64,000 bases of DNA. Origin: Streptomyces vietnamensis (GTDB lineage Bacteria; Actinomycetota; Actinomycetes; Streptomycetales; Streptomycetaceae). The notes under the pieces are model-generated. The model was given only the letters and a program-made list of their open reading frames with translations. It had not been told where the DNA came from and searched no databases. Location: contig NZ_CP010407.1 in assembly GCF_000830005.1 (NCBI RefSeq), forward strand, positions 2,833,001 through 2,897,000, given 5' to 3'. The position numbers were made by a program, and so were the translations under genes. Below, in pieces: positions 27,247 through 35,034 of the stretch (positions are counted from its first letter, which is position 1; every line of letters starts with the position of its first letter).

Positions 27247-27359
27247 ACCTTCAGGGTAGGTCTGTGGGGCCTTCGGTAAACGCCCGGAGACAAGTCCGGG
27301 GACAAGTTCGGAGGAATTCCGCCGTCAGTGTGCGTCGCGGAGGGGGCGGGACGACCCAC

Positions 27360-27529
27360 GGGGTGCCTGCCGACCGGGCCGTCGGCCGCTGGCGGGGTGG
27401 CTGCCGACCCGGCCCTCGGCCGCTGGCGGGGTACCTGCCGACCCGGCCCTCGGCCACTGGCGGGGTGCCTGCCGACACGACCGCCGGCCATTGACAGGGG
27501 GCCCGCCGACCCGGTCGCCCGCGGTTAAC
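27360..27529. repeat. Five tandem copies of a 34-bp GC-rich repeat
   Basis: Units at 27360-27393, 27394-27427, 27428-27461, 27462-27495 and 27496-27529, consensus beginning GGGGTGCCTGCCGACCCGGC and ending CTGGC. The first three are nearly identical and the last two diverged. Each early unit contains a GCCGA...TCGGC dyad that can form a hairpin. The array starts right at the stop codon of the upstream membrane-protein gene (27525-27527). The unit length is not a multiple of three, so it is not a coding repeat. Confidence 0.9.
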
Positions 27530-28094
27530 GGGGTGCTGCCGCCCCGGCCGCGGGGGCGGTGGCGGGGGCCTGGGCGGCCGGTGGGGCCGGGTTGGGGTTC
27601 GGTGTGTCGACGCCGGTGGTGGCCGGCGGCGGGACCTGGTCCTCGTGGTTGGCGGCCGCGCCGCGGTAGACGGCGCTGAAGGCGAGGGCGACCATGCCGA
27701 CGCCCATGACGAGGGCGAGGACCCAGGCGACGGGCCGGAGCCAGCGGGCGCGGCCCCGGTAGGGGCGCAGGGCCCCGCCGTGGCGGCCGTAGGGGCTGGC
27801 GTCGTCGCCGATGTCGTCGGGCTCGTAGGTGAGGCCGAAGGGGTCGGGGCCGTCCTCGTAGGGGTCGTCCTCGACGGATCCGCCACCGGCGCGGGCGCGG
27901 GCCGCCTCGGCCTCGGCACGGGCCTGGGCGGCGGCGAGGAGCCGCTCGACCGCGGTGGGCTCGTGGATGGTGGCGGCCCTGACGAAGGCCTCGTCGAAGA
28001 CCACGTCGGCGTGGACCTCGTCGGCGCCTCCGCGGTCGACTCCCTCGGGGTCCCCGCCGTCCTGGAACGGCCTGCCCCCCACGTCGTCCGGCAC
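27525..28094 (-). CDS. Single-pass membrane protein with FDEAF N-terminal motif (B)
   Basis: A 189-residue protein. VVFDEAFVRAATIHEPTAVERLLAAAQARAEAE at residues ~31-63 matches the N terminus of the neighbouring 360-residue protein. Then comes an acidic linker, a membrane span (WVLALVMGVGMVALAFSAVY, ~123-142) and a short Pro/Ala tail. It lacks the large outer domain of its paralogue. The GTG at 28094 is 6 nt after TACTCT (28101-28106) with no Shine-Dalgarno, again a leaderless arrangement. Function unknown; the shared segment may bind a common cytoplasmic partner. Confidence 0.8.
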   Translation of the reverse strand: MPDDVGGRPFQDGGDPEGVDRGGADEVHADVVFDEAFVRAATIHEPTAVERLLAAAQARAEAEAARARAGGGSVEDDPYEDGPDPFGLTYEPDDIGDDASPYGRHGGALRPYRGRARWLRPVAWVLALVMGVGMVALAFSAVYRGAAANHEDQVPPPATTGVDTPNPNPAPPAAQAPATAPAAGAAAPR

Positions 28095-28124
28095 GGATTC
28101 AGAGTAGACCCGGCAGGTGGTTTT

Positions 28125-28154
28125 GGGCAGGGAGAGTGCGAAGTCTCCCTGCCC
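28125..28154 (-). terminator. Terminator after proA
   Basis: GGGCAGGGAGA (28125-28135) pairs perfectly with TCTCCCTGCCC (28144-28154). It sits 31 bp past the proA stop and before the next same-strand gene. Confidence 0.75.
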
Positions 28155-28184
28155 GTCCTCCCCGTACCGATAAGTAAGGAGGTG

Positions 28185-29468
28185 TTACCGCACGTGACCG
28201 TCACCGGTGACGATGTACTTGGTCGAGGTCAGCTCGGGAAGGCCCATGGGGCCCCGGGCGTGCAGCTTCTGGGTGGAGATGCCGATCTCGGCGCCGAAGC
28301 CGAACTGTCCGCCGTCCGTGAACCGGGTGGAGGCGTTCACGGCGACCGTGGTGGAGTCGACCAGCTGGGTGAAACGGCGGGCCGCGGCCTGCGAGGTGGT
28401 GACGATCGCCTCGGTGTGGCCGGAGGACCACATCCGGATGTGGTCGACGGCCTTGTCGAGGGAGTCGACGACGGCGGCGGCGATGTCGTACGAGAGGTAC
28501 TCGGTCTCCCAGTCCTCGGGCGTGGCCGGGACGACGGTGGCCTTGGAGCCCTCGGAGAGGGCGAGGACCCGCTCGTCGGCGTGGACGGTGACGCCGGCCT
28601 CGGCGAGGGCGGCGAGCGCCTTGGGCAGGAAGGCCTCGGCGACGTCCTGGTGGACGAGGAGGGTCTCGGCGGCGTTGCAGACGCTGACCCGCGAGGCCTT
28701 GGAGTTGATCAGGATGTCGACGGCCATGTCGAGGTCGGTCTGGGCGTCGACGTAGACGTGGCAGTTGCCGGTGCCGGTCTCGATGACCGGGACGGTGGAC
28801 TCCTCGACGACGGTCTTGATCAGGGAGGCGCCGCCGCGCGGGATGAGGACGTCGACGAGGCCGCGGGCGCGCATCAGCTCGCGGACCGATTCGCGGGACT
28901 CGCCGGGGACGAGCTGGATGGCGTCGGCGGGCAGTCCGGCGCCGCCGACGGCGTCGCGCAGGACGGTCACCAGGGCGGTGTTGGAGGCGTACGCGGAGGA
29001 GGAGCCGCGGAGCAGGACGGCGTTGCCGGACTTGAGGCAGAGGGCGGCGGCGTCGACGGTGACGTTGGGGCGGGCCTCGTAGATGATGCCGACGACGCCG
29101 AGCGGGACGCGGATCTGGCGCAGGTCGATGCCGTTGGGGAGGGTCTGGCCGCGGACGACCTCGCCGACGGGGTCGGGCAGCGCGGCGACGTCACGGACGT
29201 CGGCGGCGATGGCCCGGACGCGCTCCGGGGTGAGGGTCAGACGGTCGATGATGGCCTCGCTGGTCCCGGCTTCGCGGGCCTTGGCGATGTCCACGGCGTT
29301 GGCTTCGACGATCTCGGCGGTGCGGACTTCGAGGGCGTCCGCGATCGCGAGGAGCGCGTCGTCCTTGGCCGCGCGCGGGAGTGGCGCGATTTCGGCGGCG
29401 GCGCCACGGGCCCGGTAGGCGGCCCGGGTGACCGGGGAGAGGTTGTCGAGGGGCGTGAGCGAGGTCAT
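28185..29468 (-). CDS. proA: Gamma-glutamyl phosphate reductase
   Basis: Second step of proline synthesis: NADPH-dependent reduction of glutamyl-5-phosphate to the semialdehyde. The 427-residue product has the aldehyde-dehydrogenase fold, with [22 protein letters not shown] near the N terminus, the catalytic cysteine in [17 protein letters not shown], and [20 protein letters not shown] at the end. No Shine-Dalgarno precedes the ATG. Instead TACCCT lies 6 nt upstream, and a perfect 12-bp inverted repeat covers both the -10 and the ATG. proB lies on the same strand upstream with one small gene between. Confidence 0.97.
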   Translation of the reverse strand: MTSLTPLDNLSPVTRAAYRARGAAAEIAPLPRAAKDDALLAIADALEVRTAEIVEANAVDIAKAREAGTSEAIIDRLTLTPERVRAIAADVRDVAALPDPVGEVVRGQTLPNGIDLRQIRVPLGVVGIIYEARPNVTVDAAALCLKSGNAVLLRGSSSAYASNTALVTVLRDAVGGAGLPADAIQLVPGESRESVRELMRARGLVDVLIPRGGASLIKTVVEESTVPVIETGTGNCHVYVDAQTDLDMAVDILINSKASRVSVCNAAETLLVHQDVAEAFLPKALAALAEAGVTVHADERVLALSEGSKATVVPATPEDWETEYLSYDIAAAVVDSLDKAVDHIRMWSSGHTEAIVTTSQAAARRFTQLVDSTTVAVNASTRFTDGGQFGFGAEIGISTQKLHARGPMGLPELTSTKYIVTGDGHVR

Positions 29469-29499
29469 GTCCGCAGGGTACTGGCACCCCTGCGGACAT
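29467..29499 (-). promoter_or_regulatory. Perfect dyad over the proA -10 element and start codon
   Basis: ATGTCCGCAGGG (29467-29478) and CCCTGCGGACAT (29488-29499) are exact inverted copies with a 9-bp centre. The -10 TACCCT (29480-29475) and the proA ATG (29468-29466) both fall in or against the proximal arm. It could be an operator or, if transcribed from further upstream, an RNA hairpin hiding the start codon. Confidence 0.6.
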
Positions 29500-29586
29500 C
29501 CCTCACGTATCCCGCACTCCGAGACGTATCCCTGGGCGGGGGCCCGCCCAGGCTCCGGGACGTGCCCCCGGGCGGGGATCCGGCCG

Positions 29587-29928
29587 TCAGTACGGGTGGA
29601 CGCCGACCGGGGCGGCGGGCGGCGGGCCGTAGCCCTCCGCGATCCGCTGGTGGTAGGTCTCGCGGTCGATGACTTCCAGGCCCACGATCTCCCAGGGCGG
29701 CAGCTTGGCGGTCTGCCGGTGCTCGCCCCACAGGCGCAGGGCGACGGCCGCCGCGTCGTGCAGGTCGCGGGCCTCCTCCCAGTACCGGATCTCGGCGTGG
29801 TCGTTGGCGTAGCGGCTGGTCAGCAGGAAGGGGTGGTCGTGGGCCAGCTGTTCGAGCCCGCGTCGCACCTCCTTCAGCGGCGATTCCACGCCCGACACAC
29901 TGAGAGTGATGTGCCAGAGCTTGGACAC
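29587..29928 (-). CDS. Conserved hypothetical protein, [10 protein letters not shown] type
   Basis: A 113-residue protein ([56 protein letters not shown]...) with a two-strand plus helix opening resembling a ferredoxin-like fold. The GTG at 29928 is preferred because GAGGAA lies about 8 nt upstream. A longer frame to 30114 would translate a low-complexity RSDRSD repeat. It is located between proB and proA on the same strand, a position probably conserved in Streptomyces, but no catalytic motif links it to proline synthesis. Confidence 0.78.
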   Translation of the reverse strand: MSKLWHITLSVSGVESPLKEVRRGLEQLAHDHPFLLTSRYANDHAEIRYWEEARDLHDAAAVALRLWGEHRQTAKLPPWEIVGLEVIDRETYHQRIAEGYGPPPAAPVGVHPY

Positions 29929-29986
29929 CGGCCGTTCCTCACGTGTCTCGGTGGTGGTCTCGGTCTTCCTGTCCGTGGACAGGTCC

Positions 29987-30022
29987 GACCTGGCTGACCT
30001 GTCCGACCTGTCCGACCTGTCC
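29987..30022. repeat. Four tandem 9-bp repeats (GACCTGTCC)
   Basis: Three exact copies of GACCTGTCC at 29996-30022 and one variant, GACCTGGCT, at 29987-29995. They lie 60-95 bp upstream of the small conserved gene. The gap 29929-30264 also holds a TTGTCT/AGACAA inverted repeat at 30156-30175 but no credible gene. Confidence 0.7.
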
Positions 30023-30155
30023 TGTGCTTCGTCGAAGTCGGCTCCGGCCTCGACACTGGTCAGGGCGCGTTCGGCAGTCCCGCGGGGCGGTGCCCCTGGG
30101 CGCGCTCGTCTCACCGGCGGCCTCCTGTGTGATGCGTGTGGTGCTGTACCCCGCC

Positions 30156-30175
30156 TTGTCTTACCCCCGAGACAA
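30156..30175. promoter_or_regulatory. TTGTCT-N8-AGACAA inverted repeat
   Basis: A 6-bp perfect dyad with an 8-bp C-rich centre, in the gap between proB and the small conserved gene. It is compatible with a regulator site or a weak hairpin after proB. Nothing else identifies it. Confidence 0.35.
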
Positions 30176-30264
30176 AGTTGACCAGCCCGAGGCGGGACAT
30201 GGGGCGGTTTTGGTAAAGGTCCCTTCCGGATGGCCAGACTTTCAGCCGTTTCGGCGTCGGCCCG

Positions 30265-31383
30265 TCAGCGGATGACGACCAGGTCGTCGCGGTGGACGAC
30301 CTCTCGCTCGTACTCGGGTCCGAGCTCCTTGGCGAGCTCGTGGGTGGAGCGGCCGAGCATCCGGGGCAGCTCCTTGGCGTCGAAGTTGACGAGGCCGCGG
30401 GCGACGGCCCGGCCGGAGGCGTCGCGGAGCTCGACGGGGTCGCCGGCCACGAAGTCGCCCTCGACGGCCGCGACACCGGCCGCGAGGAGGGACTTCTTGC
30501 CCTCGACGACGGCTCGTACGGCTCCGTCGTCGAGGCTGAGGGAGCCCTGCGGGGTGGAGGCGTGGGCGAGCCAGAGCAGCCGGTCGGCGGAGCGGCGGCC
30601 GGTGCGGTGGAAGTACGTGCCGGTGTCCCGGCCGGCGAGGGCGTCGGCGGCGCGGCTCGCGGAGGTGAGGACCACGGGGATGCCCGCGGCGGCGGCGATC
30701 CGGGCGGCCTCGACCTTGGTGACCATGCCGCCGGTGCCGACGCCCGCCTTGCCTGCCGAGCCGATCTCGACGTGGGCGATGTCCGCGGGGCCGGTGACCT
30801 CGGCGATCCGCGAGGTGCCGGGCTTGGACGGGTCTCCGTCGTACAGGCCGTCGACGTCGGAGAGCAGCACGAGCAGGTCGGCGCGGACGAGGTGGGCGAC
30901 GAGGGCGGCGAGCCGGTCGTTGTCGCCGAAGCGGATCTCGTCCGTGGCGACGGTGTCGTTCTCGTTGACGACGGGCAGCGCGCCCATGGCGAGGAGCTGG
31001 TCCAGGGTGCGGTACGCGTTGCGGTAGTGGGCGCGCCGACTGGTGTCGTCGGTGGTGAGGAGGACCTGGCCGACGCGGACGCCGTAGCGGGCGAAGGAGG
31101 CGGTGTAGCGGGCGACGAGGAGGCCCTGGCCGACGCTGGCGGCGGCCTGCTGGCGGGCGAGGTCCTTGGGGCGGCGGGCGAGGCCGAGCGGTGCGAGTCC
31201 CGCGGCGATGGCGCCGGAGGAGACGAGGACGATCTCCTTCTCGCCGCCGCTGCGGACCTTGGCGAGCACGTCGACGAGGGCGTCGACGCGGTCGGCGTCG
31301 AGTCCTCCGGAGGCGGTGGTGAGCGAGGAGGAGCCGACCTTGACGACGATTCTGCGGGCCTCCGTCACGTACTGCCTTGCCAC
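30265..31383 (-). CDS. proB: Glutamate 5-kinase
   Basis: First step of proline synthesis: ATP-dependent phosphorylation of glutamate, feedback-inhibited by proline in the family. The 372-residue product has an amino-acid-kinase domain (RRIVVKVGSSSLT, VLVSSGAIAAGL, PVVNENDTVA, GTGGMVTKVEAA) and a C-terminal PUA domain (KSLLAAGVAAVEGDFVAGDPV). The GTG at 31383 gives the usual short N terminus MARQYVTEARR. In-frame GTGs up to 31428 would add 15 residues, and no start has a convincing Shine-Dalgarno. It lies downstream of the GtrA gene by about 90 bp. Confidence 0.95.
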   Translation of the reverse strand: MARQYVTEARRIVVKVGSSSLTTASGGLDADRVDALVDVLAKVRSGGEKEIVLVSSGAIAAGLAPLGLARRPKDLARQQAAASVGQGLLVARYTASFARYGVRVGQVLLTTDDTSRRAHYRNAYRTLDQLLAMGALPVVNENDTVATDEIRFGDNDRLAALVAHLVRADLLVLLSDVDGLYDGDPSKPGTSRIAEVTGPADIAHVEIGSAGKAGVGTGGMVTKVEAARIAAAAGIPVVLTSASRAADALAGRDTGTYFHRTGRRSADRLLWLAHASTPQGSLSLDDGAVRAVVEGKKSLLAAGVAAVEGDFVAGDPVELRDASGRAVARGLVNFDAKELPRMLGRSTHELAKELGPEYEREVVHRDDLVVIR

Positions 31384-31476
31384 GTCCGTCTGTCCCGTCA
31401 CCTGGGTCGTCACCTGCGTCGTCCTCACTCGGCTGTGCTGCGCGCCGCGTGCTCCCCGCCGCGGCTGTCAGGCAAT

Positions 31477-32001
31477 CTACGCGAGCCGGGAGGGCTGCCG
31501 CTCGTCCGTTTCGCTCCCTGGACCGGACGGACCGGACGGACCGGGGGTGTCGGCGGGCCGGCCGGTGGAGCGGGGCACCAGGATCCGTTGGGAGATCAGG
31601 TAGGTGAACGGGATCGCGACGACGGCCGCGACGAGTGGCGCGATCCTGTCGTCCATTCCGGCCCAGGTGACGAGCGCGTAGAGACCGACGCTCTGCACCA
31701 GGTAGTTGGTGACGTTGGTGAGCGGGAAGAGGGCGAACTTCTTCCACGTCGGCCGGGTGCGGTAGGTGAAGTAGGTGTTGAGGAAGAAGGAGCCGATCAT
31801 GCTGAGGAGGAAGGCGAGGGAGTACGCGGCGAAGTACGGCATCCAGGGGTGCAGGAGGAGGTAACAGCCGAAGAAGGTACCGGTGTTGACGCCGCCGACG
31901 AGCGCGAAGCGGAAGATCTCGGCGAGCCGCGCCCGCCGACCGCCGGAACCGGCCTCGGACCCGGACCCGGACCCGGACCCGCTCCCCCGGACCGAGCCCA
32001 T
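31477..32001 (-). CDS. GtrA-family membrane protein
   Basis: A 174-residue protein with four membrane segments and the GtrA signature LAEIFRFALVGGVNTGTFFGCY...SFFLNTYFTYR. GtrA proteins are thought to flip or present polyprenyl-phosphate-linked sugars. A Gly/Ser/Glu-rich head and a Pro/Ser tail flank the core. Start and stop overlap with the upstream glycosyltransferase as TGATG (start codon at 32001), so the two are translationally coupled. Confidence 0.9.
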   Translation of the reverse strand: MGSVRGSGSGSGSGSEAGSGGRRARLAEIFRFALVGGVNTGTFFGCYLLLHPWMPYFAAYSLAFLLSMIGSFFLNTYFTYRTRPTWKKFALFPLTNVTNYLVQSVGLYALVTWAGMDDRIAPLVAAVVAIPFTYLISQRILVPRSTGRPADTPGPSGPSGPGSETDERQPSRLA

Positions 32002-32996
32002 CAGTGCTCCCGCTCGGCGGTCACGATGCGGATCCGTTCGGCGGCGGCGCGTTCGGCGGCCGCGCGGCCGAAGGAGCGGTGGGTCTCCTTGACGAGGAAG
32101 TGCGGCCGGCGCTTGGTCTCGTAGTAGATGCGGCCGATGTACTCGCCGATCAGTCCCAGCATCACCATCTGCACTCCCCCGAGCCCCACGATGATCGCGA
32201 CCAGCGTGACGTAGCCGGGGGCGGTGACGCCGTTGGTGATCGCGGCGACGGTCACCCACACCGCGTAGAGGGCGGCGAGGCCGCTGAGCATCATGCCGAG
32301 CCAGAGGGCGATGCGCAGCGGACGGTTGTTGAAGGAGATCAGCCCGTCCATGCCGTAGTTGAGCAGGGAGCTGAACTTCCACTTCGTCTCGCCGGCCTCG
32401 CGCGCGGCGTTCTGGTAGTCGAAGGTGACGGTGTCGAAGCCGATCCAGGAGAAGAGGCCCTTGGAGAAGCGGTTGTACTCGGGCAGCGAGAGCAGGGCGT
32501 CGACGGCGGGGCGGGAGAGCAGACGGAAGTCGCCCACCCCGTCCGTGAGTTCGACGTCCACCCAACGGTTGACGGCCCGGTAGTACATGCGACTGAGCGC
32601 CGTACGCACCTTCTTGTCGCCTTCGCGGGTGCGTCGTGCCATCACCTGGTCGTGGCCCTGGTGGTAGAGGTCGAGCATGCGAGCGAGAAGCTCGGGCGGG
32701 TGCTGGAGGTCGGCGTCCATGATGACCACGGCGTCGCCGGTGGATTTGCGCAGGCCGGCGAGCATGGCGGCCTCCTTGCCGAAGTTGCGGCTGAAGGAGG
32801 CGTACTGGGTGTGCTGCGGGTGCCGGGCGGCGATCTTGCGCAGTTTGCCGAGCGTTCCGTCGGAACTTCCGTCGTCGACGTAACAGATCTCGTATCCGAC
32901 CGGGAGTGCGTCGAGCACTTGTCGCATCCGCGTGTCGAACCGCTCGACGACGTCCTCCTCGTTGAAGCAGGGGACGACGACGGAAAGCCTGGTCAT
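32001..32996 (-). CDS. GtrB-type polyprenyl-phosphate glycosyltransferase (GT2)
   Basis: A 331-residue protein. A GT2 domain (LSVVVPCFNEEDVVERF, YVDDGSSDGT, VIMDADLQHPPELL) is followed by two C-terminal membrane spans (LRIALWLGMMLSGLAALYAVW and LVAIIVGLGGVQMVMLGLIG). This layout is that of GtrB/DPM1-like enzymes that load a sugar onto polyprenyl phosphate. With the coupled GtrA gene and the divergent large membrane protein it forms a likely three-part extracytoplasmic glycosylation set. The ATG start is at 32996. Confidence 0.92.
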   Translation of the reverse strand: MTRLSVVVPCFNEEDVVERFDTRMRQVLDALPVGYEICYVDDGSSDGTLGKLRKIAARHPQHTQYASFSRNFGKEAAMLAGLRKSTGDAVVIMDADLQHPPELLARMLDLYHQGHDQVMARRTREGDKKVRTALSRMYYRAVNRWVDVELTDGVGDFRLLSRPAVDALLSLPEYNRFSKGLFSWIGFDTVTFDYQNAAREAGETKWKFSSLLNYGMDGLISFNNRPLRIALWLGMMLSGLAALYAVWVTVAAITNGVTAPGYVTLVAIIVGLGGVQMVMLGLIGEYIGRIYYETKRRPHFLVKETHRSFGRAAAERAAAERIRIVTAEREH

Positions 32997-33256
32997 GGAA
33001 CGGTCACTCCAGAGGGATGGGCGAGAGGACGTCCTGAAGGACTGGAAGGACCGCCACCGGACTCTCCTTCGAGCAGCGCGGCCACGGTACGGCGTGGCAG
33101 TGACCGCCCGGCGTCGTCCGAGTGACCGCCCCCGGTCGGCATGTCGTCCACGGGGCAAAGCATGCGGGGAAGATATTGGTGTACGTGGCGTTTTCACCCG
33201 TTTGTCACTCGTAGGGGCGACATGCCACGGAACTTGGCCGGCTGGAGCGATGACAG

Positions 33257-34936
33257 GTGAGCAGGACAACCATCTCGGAGCACGGTGACGCGCGCCCGGA
33301 GAACGGCGGGCAGGACGTGGAGGACACCAGCGACACCAGCGACATCGGCGGCTCCGGCGGCTCCGGTGACACCGGCGGCTCCGGCGACGCCGACAGGACG
33401 GTGAGCGGGGCGGCGGCCGAGGCCGGGGCCCAGGAGGGTCTCCGGCGGGCGCTGACCTGGATCGCGCTCGTCGTCGCCGCCGGCGCCGGGGCACTGCTCT
33501 CGGTCGGCGCCTTCCTCGGCGTCTACGTGCGCCCCACCTCGGACGACTGGTGCGCGCTCTGGAAGGCCCGCGACCTCGGGGTCCTGGGGATCACCTCGGA
33601 CTTCTACCGCACCCAGAACGGGCGCCTCACCAACGCCTTCCTCACCGGCGTCCTCTACTCCGACGGCATGCGGGGGCCGAAGCTGCTGCCCGCCTTCCTG
33701 ATCCTCGCGCTGGGCGCGGGCCTCTTCCTCCTCGCCCGGGAGGTGCTGCGCGCCCTGCGCCTGCCGCTCCCGGTGGTGGTGACCGCGACGGCGGTCCTGA
33801 TGCTGGAGGCGCTGCTGTTCCTCGCGGGGACCCGCTCGTACCAGGTGCTGCTCTGGGCGCCGGCCACCCTTTCCCACACGCTCCCGAGCATCATCGGCGT
33901 CTGGGGGGCGCTCTCCGGGGTGTGGGCGTCGCGCAGCCACCGGCCCTGGGCCCGGTCCGTCGCCGTCGGCTCGGCGGTGCTGCTCGGCACGGCGGTCGGC
34001 ACCCTCAGCGAGCCCTTCGTCGCCATGTCGGGGCTGATCGTCGCGGCGGCCGGCGTGCTCTGCCTGCCCCGGCTGCGCATCGCCCACGACCGCTTCGCGT
34101 CGACGTGGTGCGCCGCCTGGTGCCTGGGCCTCCTGATCGGCTCGGTGGTGCTCTTCACCTCCCCCGGGGCCCGCTGGCGGCGGGCCCAGCAGCCGAAGCG
34201 CCCGCTGTCCCTGTCGGAGATCGGGGCGACGTTCCAGGACTGGTCCCGCGTCTGGGAGACGATCGGCGGCCAGTGGGCGTACGCGGGCGTCCTCGCCGCC
34301 GGGGTGCTCCTCGGGCTCGCGGTGGCGCTCAAGACCCCGGGCCCGGCCCGCCGCCGGGCCCCGGAGGCCGCCCCGGAGAGCGCCGTGGGCGCCACCTCGG
34401 CGACCGCCCCCCGTACCCCCCGGCCGGCCCGCGGCACGGTCCTGGTGATCGCCGTCCTGCCGGTGCCCCTGATCGCGCTGGGGAGTCTGGTGGCCGTGTA
34501 CGGGCTGCGCAGCGGTTACGGAGCGGGCGGCTGGACGTACGCGCGCACGTGGACCAGCTTCCTCGTGCCGTTCCTGATCGCGCTCTGCGGTTACGGGGTC
34601 TGGTTCGGCCATCGGATCGGGCGGCGGCTCGGGCTCCGGTCCGCCCTCGCGGCCCTCGCGGCGGGGCTCGCGGGGGTCGTCGCCGTGGCGGGCACGGCGG
34701 CCCTGGTGCCCGCGACGCGGACGCTGACCACGACGACGGTGGCGCGCAGCCTGGCCTGGGACCGGCAGGACGCCCGGATCCGCGCGGAGGCGGCGGCCGG
34801 CCGCACCGAGGTGACGTACCGGCCCCTGCACATCGGCAGCCTCGCGGAGCCCTTCTTCACGACGGCGTACGCGCGGGACTGGGCCGCCCAGTGCGCCGCC
34901 GAGTACTACGGGGTGGAACGACTGAGCCGCCCCTGA
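33257..34936 (+). CDS. Large polytopic membrane protein (DUF6056-like, possible GT-C transferase)
   Basis: A 559-residue protein with a Gly/Ser/Asp-rich disordered head (~1-60) and about ten to eleven membrane spans. The first loop contains VRPTSDDWCALWKARDLG...QNGRLTNAF; an acidic DD in the first outer loop is the usual catalytic signature of GT-C enzymes. The gene is divergent from gtrB/gtrA, the position a GtrC-type transferase would take, so it may attach the flipped sugar to an acceptor. This is inference. The GTG at 33257 has GGAG 9 nt upstream. The 260-bp divergent gap has an AT-rich pocket near 33170-33215 but no clear promoter. Confidence 0.75.
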   Translation: MSRTTISEHGDARPENGGQDVEDTSDTSDIGGSGGSGDTGGSGDADRTVSGAAAEAGAQEGLRRALTWIALVVAAGAGALLSVGAFLGVYVRPTSDDWCALWKARDLGVLGITSDFYRTQNGRLTNAFLTGVLYSDGMRGPKLLPAFLILALGAGLFLLAREVLRALRLPLPVVVTATAVLMLEALLFLAGTRSYQVLLWAPATLSHTLPSIIGVWGALSGVWASRSHRPWARSVAVGSAVLLGTAVGTLSEPFVAMSGLIVAAAGVLCLPRLRIAHDRFASTWCAAWCLGLLIGSVVLFTSPGARWRRAQQPKRPLSLSEIGATFQDWSRVWETIGGQWAYAGVLAAGVLLGLAVALKTPGPARRRAPEAAPESAVGATSATAPRTPRPARGTVLVIAVLPVPLIALGSLVAVYGLRSGYGAGGWTYARTWTSFLVPFLIALCGYGVWFGHRIGRRLGLRSALAALAAGLAGVVAVAGTAALVPATRTLTTTTVARSLAWDRQDARIRAEAAAGRTEVTYRPLHIGSLAEPFFTTAYARDWAAQCAAEYYGVERLSRP

Positions 34937-35034
34937 TTCGTACATTCCTGCGAAGGGTGACAGGCCGTAACGGATGGTGAACGCCAGGGAGTTTGAAATG
35001 CGGGTGCAGCAAAGACAAGTGAATCGAGGTGCAC

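Noticed and set aside
27360..27529. 34-bp direct repeats as a CRISPR array
   Set aside because: Units are strictly head to tail with no spacers, and no cas genes are present.
29929..30114. 62-residue N-terminal extension of the small proB-proA gene
   Set aside because: It would be a low-complexity RSD repeat, while a good GAGGAA ribosome site precedes the GTG at 29928.
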